DNA of 19,499 nt from Gammaproteobacteria bacterium (GTDB taxonomy: Bacteria; Pseudomonadota; Gammaproteobacteria; Chromatiales; Chromatiaceae), in NCBI GenBank assembly GCA_019136395.1, contig JAGVUH010000025.1, positions 1 to 19,499 of the forward strand. Direction: 5' to 3'. The notes under the pieces were generated by a model. The model saw only the letters and a program-made list of their open reading frames with translations. It was not told the origin of the DNA and made no database searches. This document shows, piece after piece, positions 9,901-17,155 of the stretch (positions within the stretch are counted from its first letter, which is position 1; each line of letters begins with the position of its first letter). The position numbers and the translations under genes were made by a program.

Positions 9901-10517
9901 TGGCCTTCCGGCAGCGCCAGACGCGTCCCGTCGGGCCGGATCAGCAGGTCTTCACCCGCTTGCCAGGCGGCAAGCCAATCGGCGCGGTAGACCTGGTACT
10001 GGTCGTAAAGATCGGCCAGGCGTTCCGCCAGCTGCTGGCGGCGGCGCGCATCGCCGTCAGCCGCCAGGAAGCCGCGCAGCGGGGCAAGCCAGGCCTGCTC
10101 CCGCGGGGTGGCCGCAAGGGCGTCCAGATCGCCGAGCAGCCGGTAGAGGCGCCAACCCAGGGGGGCCTTGTCATAGGCGGAGGTATCGGGGAGGTCGCCG
10201 AGCAGGGCGCGGTAGGCCTGCCACAGAAAGCGCCCGGGCAGCATCAGGTCCACCGCCGCGGCGATGCCGCAGCCGCCACCCGCCGCAGCGGGTGGCGTTG
10301 CCCCCGCCAGATCGTCATCCGGCAACGCGGCCAGCGCGAGCTTCAGCCATTGACCGATGCCGTTGCTCTGCACCAGGATGACCTCGTTTTCCAGCGGTAG
10401 CAGCGGGTGGCGGCGCAGCCAGGTGGTGAGCAGGCTGCGCAGGGCCTCCAGGCGGTTGCCCTGGATCAACATGAAGCCAGTGGGCCAGTCGTGCCCGGAG
10501 TCCGTCATCGGTGCCAT
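6906..10517 (-). CDS. recC: RecBCD enzyme subunit RecC (gamma chain)
   Basis: RecC holds RecB and RecD together and reads the Chi sequence with an inactive nuclease-like domain. The 1203-residue protein carries the typical N-terminal pattern QGNRLEALRSLL, then ILVQSNGIGQWLKLALA, VFGISSLPRQTIEAL, LLVHNPSQHYWGDI, the central DILVMVPDIAVYAPHI, and the IWLLGMNDGDYPRR segment, all hallmarks of RecC. The start ATG at 10515-10517 has GGAG 7 bases upstream (10525-10528); internal starts at the second and third Met are possible and would place it nearer the E. coli N-terminus. It heads the operon and is followed directly by recB with no ptrA gene between, unlike E. coli. It is somewhat longer than E. 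coli RecC (1122). Confidence 0.97.
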   Translation of the reverse strand: MAPMTDSGHDWPTGFMLIQGNRLEALRSLLTTWLRRHPLLPLENEVILVQSNGIGQWLKLALAALPDDDLAGATPPAAAGGGCGIAAAVDLMLPGRFLWQAYRALLGDLPDTSAYDKAPLGWRLYRLLGDLDALAATPREQAWLAPLRGFLAADGDARRRQQLAERLADLYDQYQVYRADWLAAWQAGEDLLIRPDGTRLALPEGQRWQPLLWRHIQQDLAAAVPRAGATADPDHRGRELSRADIHTRFLARARALTPGSRPAGVPRRVVVFGISSLPRQTIEALEALAPVCQVMLLVHNPSQHYWGDIVAGRELFRQAYRRTPGRKVPADLDENALHLHGHPLLAAWGKQGRDYIRLLDEHDDRSQYEAHFAAQRLQIDLFESPGDATLLQQLQDDILALRPLPERRALGTTIDPCRDRSLEFIIAHGPQREVEILHDQLLAAFAAAERAGTPLPPRDILVMVPDIAVYAPHIAAVFGRLPGDDPRRIPYHITDQGERQRNPLVVGLEILLNLPQARLSVSELLDLLDIPAVRARFGLAEEALPRLRDWVDGANIRWGLDAGQRAGLGLPAGLEQNSWRFGLQRMLLGFASDDSGPWQGVEPYAEVGGLEAALVGRLDALLETLGHYWAALRAPRPAADWVALIAGLLDDCFSAANDADELTLARLREALEQWQADAARGGLDAEPLPLEVVRGTLLAGLDEPTLTQRFLAGAVNFATLMPMRAIPFRQIWLLGMNDGDYPRRRRPADFDLMANDYRPGDRSRREDDRYLFLEALLSAREKLVISWVGRSIRDNAERPPSVLVGQLRDHLAAGWRQEAADPDGQALVAALTTLHPLQPFSRRYFEPDRPPRLFTYAHEWRVSHGAAAPDGAASTGTTGDTTPMAAREPPPRLTPPTFDGPLHLEALGRFLRQPVRTFYTQRLRVELTQEAEQRADAEPFDIDPLGGWALREQVIAAVERHLVAAPAADSTTCLETAIARLARAGQLPLRPFDQAWTEQLAAELAAPLARYRALQAEHPHLLPSQGVRLARAGWVLEDSLSDLRAGADGQRLRLTLQASALLKEQRLKWYHLVRPWPAHLAAQLAAPTTTWLLGPGGAVILAPLAREPAEALLVTLVQGYVQGLTELLPLACKTVFAVLDGDDGDPQGTYEGGFRRPAERDDHAGYQRFWPDYAALRADARFQPLIDQLYAPLYQHAPRGEAF
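6914..6922 (-). promoter_or_regulatory. Ribosome binding site that fixes the recB start
   Basis: On the minus strand GAGGGGAGG ends 9 bases before the ATG at 6904 and lies inside the last codons of recC. The upstream in-frame ATG at 6931 has no such site, so the shorter RecB start is preferred and recC-recB translation is probably coupled. Confidence 0.7.
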
Positions 10518-10731
10518 CTGCGTGCTCCGTTCGCCAGGGGGTTGGCCGGTGGATGATTCAAGCTGACCGCAGCATAGCCGAAGCGCACCCGGTGGGCTAG
10601 CCAGCCCGCAGGGTAGCGTGGCGTCGCGACCGGTGCTGGCGCGACGGAGCGCCCCTCATTACCCGTCAGCCGGTGGACGCCTGCCCTGCCCTACCCGCCG
10701 CGCCGTGGGGATCCGATGACCTGGAGGGACC
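10518..10731. other. Divergent intergenic region between recC and the plus-strand small genes
   Basis: This 214-base gap must hold the recCBD promoter (leftward) and probably one for the small genes to the right. I see no good sigma-70 pair. A small hairpin GGGCT-AGCC-AGCCC lies at 10594-10607. Confidence 0.4.
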
Positions 10732-10941
10732 ATGAACCACGAACGCGCGCTGGTCCTCAGCAGCCACCACCTGGCCTGGTCGCGGAATTCCCGCCACGGC
10801 GCGCTGTCCATGTGCCGGGAGGACGAGGATCTCGGCTGCCAGGCCGAGGACCCGTTCTGGCAACGCTGGCAGCTGGCCACTGATCCGGAGCCCAATACCT
10901 GGGAGCTGGTCACGCCGCTGGCCTTGCCCTGCGTGCCCTGA
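10732..10941 (+). CDS. Small hypothetical protein (69 aa)
   Basis: I do not recognise this gene. It begins at ATG 10732 with a strong GGAGGG at 10723-10728 and ends at TGA 10941. The product is soluble-looking, with five Trp, three Cys and an acidic centre (CREDEDLGCQAEDPFWQRW); there is no signal peptide or membrane segment. Third codon positions are almost all G or C, as in the neighbouring real genes, and the opposite-strand readings of the same DNA are low in complexity. It is followed 90 bases later by another unknown gene on the same strand, so the two may be co-transcribed. The paired Cys and the acidic loop might bind a metal, but that is speculation. Confidence 0.6.
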   Translation: MNHERALVLSSHHLAWSRNSRHGALSMCREDEDLGCQAEDPFWQRWQLATDPEPNTWELVTPLALPCVP

Positions 10942-11031
10942 AGCAACCAGGGGCTTCACGCCCTCCGTCCCATCCTGTCGCATCCCGCCGCCACCCTGGT
11001 CCCTGCCGTCACCCGACCTCCCGGAACGACC

Positions 11032-11520
11032 ATGCCTTGCCTGTCCAGAATCGCCGCCCATCTCAATCAACGCTTCGCCCATGGGGGCATCCAGCTCCCG
11101 CCGGCGGACCTCGCCCAGCGCCGCCGGGGCCAGCTCAGCCAGTCCGGCTGGAGCATCGGGTACCTGTTCGGCGCCGATGAGCAGGGCGACTACCGCGACG
11201 ATTACGCCCATCACCCCGTCAGCGGCGACGAGCACCGCCGGCTGCGCGCCAACGGTGAGCGGGAGTGCCTGCCCGCCCTCCATGGGCCGGACCCGGACCG
11301 CGACGACCCGGCGGCGACCCCTTGCGCGTCGCGGGCCTGGCAAGCCGAGAACCAACGCATCGCCGCCCTGCTGATGGCCAAGGGCTTTGGTGTCCCGGGC
11401 GGCGCGCCCGGGGTCCCGGTCCGCACCCGGGGGCGCCCCTCCACCCCTCCCGGTGAGGCGCACGCCCGGCCGGGGCTGGTCACCAGGGCGCACCCCGGGG
11501 CCAGCCGGGTCTATGGCTAG
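11032..11520 (+). CDS. Hypothetical protein (162 aa)
   Basis: No family is recognised. The N-terminal two thirds look folded: an amphipathic helix (SRIAAHLNQRF), a central aromatic and acidic block (SGWSIGYLFGADEQGDY, then RDDYAHHPVSGDEHRRL), and a helix AWQAENQRIAALLMAKGF at about residues 105-122. The last 40 residues are Pro/Gly/Arg-rich and probably disordered. The start ATG 11032 has only a modest GGAACG-type site. It follows the 69-aa gene on the same strand and precedes the truncated regulator by 51 bases. The helix near residue 110 resembles those in small accessory proteins found beside other genes of this lineage, but I cannot assign a function. Confidence 0.6.
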   Translation: MPCLSRIAAHLNQRFAHGGIQLPPADLAQRRRGQLSQSGWSIGYLFGADEQGDYRDDYAHHPVSGDEHRRLRANGERECLPALHGPDPDRDDPAATPCASRAWQAENQRIAALLMAKGFGVPGGAPGVPVRTRGRPSTPPGEAHARPGLVTRAHPGASRVYG

Positions 11521-11571
11521 GATCCCTGGCTACCCGTCCCGCTCACCCTGCCGCCTACCCGGGAGCCGCCC

Positions 11572-11811
11572 ATGATCGACACCCTGCTGCGCCGGTTGCC
11601 CCGCCATCCGCGGCTGAACTCCGCCCGCCTCAGGGACGAACTCGACGCCATGGGCCTCGCGGTCACCCTCCGCACCGTCCAGCGCGATCTCAACACCCTG
11701 GCGGCAGTCTTTCCCCTGGTGGCATCCACCGGCCAGTCGCCGCTCAGGTTCAAGTCTCCGGTTGCAACAGCTGCCGCACGTCATCCTGGAACAACACGCC
11801 CCGTGCCATAA
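11572..11811 (+). pseudogene. Truncated WYL-type transcriptional regulator (N-terminal HTH only)
   Basis: The first ~58 residues are a DeoR/WYL-type winged helix: IDTLLRRLPRHPRLNSARL, then LRTVQRDLNTLAAVFPL, a pattern usual at the N-terminus of WYL-domain regulators. In this family the HTH is normally followed by a WYL ligand-sensing domain and a C-terminal extension of about 200 residues. Here the reading changes to unrelated sequence at about residue 60 (near 11750) and stops at 11811, so the WYL domain is missing. The truncated end overlaps, on the opposite strand, the last codons of the M41-like gene, so 11750 looks like a recombination junction. A GGGAG lies just before the ATG. A short HTH-only product could still be made; WYL regulators often control defence or stress genes. 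Confidence 0.65.
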
Positions 11812-13132
11812 GGGCCGCGATGAGCCGGTCGAGCACCGCGTGATGCTGGCGCAGCAAGGCCAACACCGCCAGATACTGGGTCTGCAAGAACTCTCGGCAC
11901 AGCGCCTCCGCTCGGGCCAGGTCCGCCTCCGCCACCTGACCGTGCAGGATCGCCAGGTTGCTGGCGACGGCGGCCTCGCTGCTCAGATCGGGCGAGTGAC
12001 CATTGGCGACGAACAGATCGCAGGCAAGGGCGTAGACGCGCAACAGATCGCTCCGCGCCCCGGTGGCGCTGACCTGGTCCGCCCCGAGCACCAGCTGCTC
12101 CGCCGCCCGTCCGGCGAGGCCGATGCGGATGCGGTGCACGACATCGGCATAGGTGTGCTCCTCGCCCTCCGCCACCCCGTCATAGGGGGGCACCACGATG
12201 CCGGCGTTGTCATTGCGTGGCCGGGCGCTGACATAGACCGGGATCGTCCCCCGGGGACCGTCGAGGGCGGCTACCAGGGCATGCCCGCCCTCGTGGATGG
12301 CGGGCAAGCGCCGCGGCGCCTGGGTCGCCGGGGGCAACTCCTGATCCGCGGTGCCATAGGTGGCGAACAGCAACAGATCCTGGAAGCTGGCCGGACGCCC
12401 CTCGCGCCACTGCAAGCGGCGCAGAGCCTGGTGCAACAGACTGCGGCGCCGGTGGTCGGCGAATTCGTAGCGCACCAGGGCGCCCAGATGGTTGAGGTCC
12501 GCGGTCACGCTGGGGTCGAACAGGCTTGGCCCTAGCTCGTTGACGAAGGCCCGGGCCAGGTCCTCGTTGCCCAGGTGGGGTAGGGCCAGGCGCCGGTCAA
12601 AGCACCCCTGGTGGCGCAACTGGGGGTCCAGGTGGCCGACCGACTTGAGGGCAATGACCAGCACCAGGGGCGCCTGGGGCAGCCCGGCCGCCAGAAAGCC
12701 GCGCAGGGCCTGGCGGAAGGCGGCGGCCGCCAGTTCGTCATGACCGAGGGCGCGGGGGAAGCCCTGCTGGTCCGCGTCGTCCTCCAGGGCGGGACCGATC
12801 CACAAGCCCGCCTCCAGATAAACCAGCGTGGGCGTGTCTTCCGGCAGGGCCTCCACCCAGGCGGGGAAGTCGCTGACCACCTCCGCCACCGGCACGCGCC
12901 GATAGGCCAGACCCGCCATGTTGGCCACACAATGCAGCACGCCGTCCATGACCTCCAGGTCCTCATGCTCCACCACCACCGCCTGCCCGGTGAGCGCCCA
13001 GCGCTCACGGTCGCCGGGGTGGGCGGCGGCCTGGGTCAGCTCCCGCGTCCAGCGCTTGACGGCGCTGTCCTCGGACCAGTAGTTCCAGTAGGGGGTGTAG
13101 TCCCGGGAAGGCGTGCGGCGGGCATAGGGCAT
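11750..13132 (-). CDS. FtsH-like M41 zinc peptidase with a degenerate AAA domain
   Basis: The C-terminal half is an M41 peptidase: the zinc motif AIHEGGHALVAAL (HEGGH encoded at 12281-12295, about residues 280-284) and then GLAGRAAEQLVLG and TGARSDLLRVYALA, the latter carrying the Asp expected as third zinc ligand. The N-terminal half has the outline of a AAA domain, including CFDRRLALP, which matches the arginine-finger region of FtsH (GRFDR). The P-loop is absent, however: where GPPGTGKT should be there is VVVEHEDLEVMDG, and the Walker B acidic pair is replaced by LVYLEAG. No transmembrane segment is present. It is therefore probably a soluble peptidase that cannot hydrolyse ATP itself. The ATG at 13132 is chosen because AGGAGAGG lies 5 bases upstream; an in-frame ATG at 13159 lacks a site. 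It lies 57 bases after the SNF2 gene, probably in one operon. Confidence 0.82.
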   Translation of the reverse strand: MPYARRTPSRDYTPYWNYWSEDSAVKRWTRELTQAAAHPGDRERWALTGQAVVVEHEDLEVMDGVLHCVANMAGLAYRRVPVAEVVSDFPAWVEALPEDTPTLVYLEAGLWIGPALEDDADQQGFPRALGHDELAAAAFRQALRGFLAAGLPQAPLVLVIALKSVGHLDPQLRHQGCFDRRLALPHLGNEDLARAFVNELGPSLFDPSVTADLNHLGALVRYEFADHRRRSLLHQALRRLQWREGRPASFQDLLLFATYGTADQELPPATQAPRRLPAIHEGGHALVAALDGPRGTIPVYVSARPRNDNAGIVVPPYDGVAEGEEHTYADVVHRIRIGLAGRAAEQLVLGADQVSATGARSDLLRVYALACDLFVANGHSPDLSSEAAVASNLAILHGQVAEADLARAEALCREFLQTQYLAVLALLRQHHAVLDRLIAALMARGVLFQDDVRQLLQPET

Positions 13133-13137
13133 CCATT

Positions 13138-13145
13138 CCTCTCCT
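13138..13145 (-). promoter_or_regulatory. Ribosome binding site that decides the M41-like gene start
   Basis: Minus-strand AGGAGAGG lies 5 bases before the ATG at 13132. The ATG nine codons upstream (13159) is preceded by a sequence with no purine-rich site, so the 460-residue form is preferred. Confidence 0.6.
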
Positions 13146-13189
13146 GTCGGCGTCGTCATGGGGTCAGCTTAACCGAGGGTAGCGACAGA

Positions 13190-16054
13190 TCAGGTCGCAG
13201 GGCCACCCGCCGCCAGGGCGATCAGTTCCGCCTCGCCGATGACCCGTACCCCCAGCTCGTGCGCCATCATGACCGCCTTGGCGGCGAAGGGCGTCCGCTT
13301 CGACTCACGAACACGCGACCCACTCTGTCGCACCCCGTCGTTATCCTGGAACCCCCTTCCTCCTTGGAGAGAGTGCCATGTCCTTGCCATGCGAGCACGT
13401 GACTCGCGCTTGAGGGCACGCAGCTTGGCCTTGGTGTCCTGGAGGGATTGCTCGGCGGCGAGGATCTTGTCCTCGGCCCACTTCTCCAGCTTCTCGCGCT
13501 CGTCCTGGAAGAAACGGTTGTTGGCTTCCACGATACGGCTGATGATGGCCTCGCAATGGCGCCGGGCATTGGCATCGAGGGCAGGGGGCACGGCCGGGTC
13601 CCTGGTCGGCCTTGGCGCATCGGCCGCGCGACAATTGAACAGTTTCTCGCAGGTTTCCTGGTCAATCGGCGTGCCAGCATCCGTCAACGCGCTGAAAACC
13701 AGGTGTTCCTCGCGTTGCAAAGACTCGACACTGAGCAGGTCCAGGGCCAGCCAGCCGCGCGTGCCCTTCAGGGCCTCCACCACCGAGAGTTTGGTGGGGT
13801 GACCGCTGATGTCGAAGGCCACCTCGGCAATCGGCGTGTCGGCGGCCTTGCCAGCGGCTAAAACATGCTCGCCCAGGGGGTGGGTCAGCCGGTAGACGTG
13901 TTCGGTGCCATCTTCGGGGATGTTGGAAGCGTCCCGGATTAACCGGTAGCCACCGCCTGGGATGGCGGGCGCTGGGGGGTTCCGCAGCGTTAATCGTGGG
14001 GCTGCGTCATCGAACGTGGCGCGGTCCGCCAATACGTAACGGGTCAGCGCCCAAAATAGGCGGCCGACGTGGTCAAGGCGCTCGCGGGCACGGTCAAGCT
14101 GGATGCGGAGCAGATCATGGATGTCCTCGTCGAAGTGCTCGATGAGCAGTTGCCGGGTCTCATCCATCCGCGCGGCGATGTCGGCCTCCAGTTCCTGCTG
14201 GAGAGCGGCAAAAGCCCGTTCAATCTCGGCCTCGGTGCGGCAGGATTGGTAAATGGCCAGGATGCGGTTCTCAAAGTCGATGCCGCTTTCGATCCGGCCG
14301 AGGACTTCGTCGGAGGCGCCAAAGACACCATCGAACAGGCGGAATTTGTCCGTCAGCAGCTCCAGGACGCGCTGGTCGGCCTGGTTGCGGGTGTTGACGA
14401 AGTTGACCACGACCACGTCGTGCTTCTGGCCATAGCGGTGGCAGCGGCCGATGCGTTGCTCGATCCGCTGGGGGTTCCAGGGCAGGTCGTAGTTGATGAC
14501 CAGGGAACAAAATTGCAGGTTGACGCCTTCGGCTGCGGCCTCAGTGGCGATCATGATTTCGGCGTCATCACGGAAATAGTCAATGAGAGCCGTACGCCGG
14601 TCAACGGGCCGAGAGCCGGTGACCCTGTCCGTACCCTGGTTCGCGGCCACCCAGCCCTGGTAGATGGCCGTGGACTCTGGGTCGGTGTTGGAGCCGTTGA
14701 AGGTGACCAGTTTGTCAGCGTAGCCATGAGCCGCCAGGAAATCGCGCAGGTAACTTTGGGTACGGCGCGATTCGGTAAATATAAGGGCCTTGCGCGCGGC
14801 ACCCGTCTGCGCCATGGCCTGAAAGCCAAGATCAAGGGCGGTCAGGAGCTGAGTCGTCTTACCATCGGTCTTGATGGCCTTGGCCCAGTCGGTGTACTGC
14901 GCCAGTTCGGCGATCTCCGCGTCCAAACGCCCTAGATCGGTGGTCGGGTCCTCCTCCCCGGGCGCATCCTCGGCATCTTCCAGGGCCTCTCGGTAGTCGT
15001 CGTCGAGGTCGTCTTCGTCCACCAACTCGTCAATGACATTGCCCGGCGGTCGCCGGCCCTCGCGCAGGGCAATCAACCGGCTGTGGATCCGTGCCAGGGT
15101 GCCGGCCACCGCGGGCGAACTGGAAGCCAGCAGTTTGCGGAGGATGAGGGTCGTCAGGTGGCGCTGACTCTTGGGCAAGGCGAAGACATCTTCACGCAGC
15201 ATGAAGGCGGAGAGGGCCTCGTAAAGCCTTTGCTCGTCGTCGCTGGGAGTAAAGGGCTGGGTGATGGCCCGCCGCTCGGTGTAGCGGACATACTCCAGGA
15301 CCTGCTTGCGCAAGGTGCGTTTGACGAAGCCCGTCAGGCGGTCGCGCAAATCGGCGAGATTGGCGCCGGCCTGCATGTACTGCTTGCGAAACGCCTTGTC
15401 GTCGCCAAATTGATGCTCATCGATCAGGCTGGCGAGCCCATACAGTTCCATCAGGCTGTTCTGGAGGGGGGTCGCCGTCAGCAGCAGCTTGCGGCGGCCG
15501 TCGAAGGTACGCCGCAAGGTCTGCCCCATGCGGTTACTCGGCTGGTGGGCGTTGCGGAGTTTGTGCGCCTCGTCCATGACGACCAGGTCCCAGGGCACCG
15601 CGCGCAGGTCATCTTCAACCCGGTTGGCGTAGTGATAGGAAAGAATGACGACGGCCCGCTGCTCAAAAGGCCGGACAGTTCCTTCTTTGCGCAGTTGGCG
15701 GACGGCTTGGGCGTCCAGAATCAACACGGGTAAGTTGAACTTCTCCGCCAACTCAGCGGCCCATTGTCGACGCAGGGCGGCGGGGCAGATGACGATCAAG
15801 CGCCGTCGGCGTTCAGCCCAATACTGACAGAGCACCAAGCCCGCTTCGATGGTCTTTCCCAGGCCGACCTCATCGGCCAACACCACGCCTTTGGAAAGCG
15901 GGGAACCCAGCGCGAACAGCGCCGCCTCGATCTGGTGGGGGTTGAGATCGACGCTGGCGTCGAACAAGGACGTTGACAGGCGCTCCACACCATCCCCGCA
16001 GGTCATGCGTGTCAGTTCATGCGCGTAGTACTTGGCGTGGTAGCTGCTAATCAC
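13190..16054 (-). CDS. SNF2-family DEAD/DEAH-box helicase with an altered C-terminus
   Basis: This is a superfamily 2 SNF2-type DNA translocase. Visible motifs in order: DEVGLGKTIEAG (motif I, near 15870), DEAH (near 15575), LLLTATPLQNSLMELYGL (motif III), an acidic linker rich in Asp/Glu (about 14950-15040), ALIFTESRRTQSYL, and RIEQRIGRCHRYGQ (motif VI, near 14450). A long coiled-coil-like arm follows. Homologues begin close to ISSYHAKYYAHEL, so I take the GTG at 16054; an upstream GTG at 16123 would add 23 residues. Relatives continue the helical arm well past the point LRALKRESR (about 13405); here it gives way to a different tail ending KAVMMAHELGVRVIGEAEL, which resembles the end of a BRCT domain. 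Neighbours are an ArdC-like gene upstream and the M41-like gene downstream. Similar helicases occur in DNA-defence operons. Confidence 0.88.
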   Translation of the reverse strand: MISSYHAKYYAHELTRMTCGDGVERLSTSLFDASVDLNPHQIEAALFALGSPLSKGVVLADEVGLGKTIEAGLVLCQYWAERRRRLIVICPAALRRQWAAELAEKFNLPVLILDAQAVRQLRKEGTVRPFEQRAVVILSYHYANRVEDDLRAVPWDLVVMDEAHKLRNAHQPSNRMGQTLRRTFDGRRKLLLTATPLQNSLMELYGLASLIDEHQFGDDKAFRKQYMQAGANLADLRDRLTGFVKRTLRKQVLEYVRYTERRAITQPFTPSDDEQRLYEALSAFMLREDVFALPKSQRHLTTLILRKLLASSSPAVAGTLARIHSRLIALREGRRPPGNVIDELVDEDDLDDDYREALEDAEDAPGEEDPTTDLGRLDAEIAELAQYTDWAKAIKTDGKTTQLLTALDLGFQAMAQTGAARKALIFTESRRTQSYLRDFLAAHGYADKLVTFNGSNTDPESTAIYQGWVAANQGTDRVTGSRPVDRRTALIDYFRDDAEIMIATEAAAEGVNLQFCSLVINYDLPWNPQRIEQRIGRCHRYGQKHDVVVVNFVNTRNQADQRVLELLTDKFRLFDGVFGASDEVLGRIESGIDFENRILAIYQSCRTEAEIERAFAALQQELEADIAARMDETRQLLIEHFDEDIHDLLRIQLDRARERLDHVGRLFWALTRYVLADRATFDDAAPRLTLRNPPAPAIPGGGYRLIRDASNIPEDGTEHVYRLTHPLGEHVLAAGKAADTPIAEVAFDISGHPTKLSVVEALKGTRGWLALDLLSVESLQREEHLVFSALTDAGTPIDQETCEKLFNCRAADAPRPTRDPAVPPALDANARRHCEAIISRIVEANNRFFQDEREKLEKWAEDKILAAEQSLQDTKAKLRALKRESRARMARTWHSLQGGRGFQDNDGVRQSGSRVRESKRTPFAAKAVMMAHELGVRVIGEAELIALAAGGPAT

Positions 16055-16255
16055 GGTTGCGCCTATGGTGGTGTCCCTAATGTCCCGCTCCCGCGGTGGG
16101 TGTGTATCCCGCCCAAGGAGCACCAGCGTAGTGACTTATTCCTCTTCGGCCTAGTTTACTTCGATTTGGCTTTGGCCGGACTGACAAGGGGGGCATAGCC
16201 CGCTCCTACTCTCGCTGGTTGCTCGCCGGCATATCACCCACATCGCGGTTGCCCC
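16055..16255. other. Spacer upstream of the SNF2 gene
   Basis: Between the ArdC-like stop (16256) and the SNF2 start lies relatively AT-rich DNA (about 16130-16180), a likely place for a leftward promoter for the SNF2-M41 pair. No clean sigma-70 pair or terminator hairpin is visible. Confidence 0.3.
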
Positions 16256-17155
16256 TCAGGCGGCTGGGGTCCGGGACTCCACCCGGTTTGCCGCCTCAAA
16301 AATGGCATACATGTTGACTTCCTGCACATCCACCTGGGCGATGAGCGAACTCAGGTACTCCCGCGACCGTGCCTGAACGCCATTGCGCTGACAAACCAGC
16401 CAGGCGACCGCCTCGGCCTCGGCTTCGCACAGTGCCGTTGGCAAGGACCGGCGATCCGGCCAGCGTCCCTTCCGGTCCGGGCCCACATGGCCGCAATAGA
16501 CATGCCCCAGTTCATGGGCCAGGGTCGCGAACCGAGACGGCAGGTCATGCCTGGCGTTCAGCTTCACCCGGTAGGGCAGTACCTTCTGGGTATGATCCCA
16601 CTCAGGCCTGAGGGCGATCCCGGCCGCCGTGCCCGCCAGATTGGGGCCGTATTGGTCCGTCTCGGTCACCTTGATGCCGTACTTCTCGGCCGCGGCCCGG
16701 GTCCGGTCGTAGATAACCTGATTGAGCTTGCCGTCCGCGAACAGACAGGAAGCATTCTCACCAGGGATCGCCGGCCCCACGGTGTCAGCAAACTCATAAA
16801 CGAACAGGACCGGCCCGAAGGGTTGCAGGATCACGATCGGGAGCGCATCCGCCATCACAACACGACCGAGTGATAGCCATTTACGCCGGGTAGCCACTGC
16901 CACCGCCCCGGGTCGCTGCACCCGGACCAACATGGCGTTGTAGACCGACAGTTGACTGAAGTTGCGAACAAAATTGAGGAACTCGTCAAAGGCTTTAGCC
17001 CCCGTGGCGGTCAGGGCCTGCTGAAAGAGGCCATTGATCGCCGAAGCACAATCCTCGAACTGGAGCAGACGGGGCAGCCCCTTGGGGTCCTGTGGATCTT
17101 CCGCGAGCAGGGGTAGTTGATCGGTTATTTCACCCGAATCGAACAAGTCGCTCAT
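16256..17155 (-). CDS. ArdC-like protein with a HELGH metallopeptidase motif
   Basis: The first half fits the ArdC-type single-strand DNA-binding domain: FLNFVRNFSQLSVYNAMLV, RRKWLSLGRVV and the following VILQPFGPVLFVYEFADTV. The second half has the zinc-peptidase signature TLAHELGHVYCGH (HELGH at 16502-16516, residues 214-218) and then ALCEAEAEAVAWLVCQRNG, where a Glu would be the third ligand, as in ImmA/IrrE-type proteins. Proteins of this architecture on plasmids protect incoming DNA from restriction or inactivate repressors by cleavage. The 299-residue length is usual. ATG 17155 has GGAG 7 bases upstream. It precedes the SNF2 gene on the same strand with a 201-base gap, so co-transcription is possible. 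The target is unknown. Confidence 0.85.
   Translation of the reverse strand: MSDLFDSGEITDQLPLLAEDPQDPKGLPRLLQFEDCASAINGLFQQALTATGAKAFDEFLNFVRNFSQLSVYNAMLVRVQRPGAVAVATRRKWLSLGRVVMADALPIVILQPFGPVLFVYEFADTVGPAIPGENASCLFADGKLNQVIYDRTRAAAEKYGIKVTETDQYGPNLAGTAAGIALRPEWDHTQKVLPYRVKLNARHDLPSRFATLAHELGHVYCGHVGPDRKGRWPDRRSLPTALCEAEAEAVAWLVCQRNGVQARSREYLSSLIAQVDVQEVNMYAIFEAANRVESRTPAA

Noticed and set aside
10666..11493. Minus-strand frame of 275 codons opposite the two small genes
   Set aside because: The composition is typical of a shadow; the plus-strand genes have better ribosome sites and codon use.
13190..17155. DISARM or BREX locus
   Set aside because: A SNF2 helicase alone is not enough; no methyltransferase, DrmA/B/C-type or Pgl/Brx genes are present in the window.
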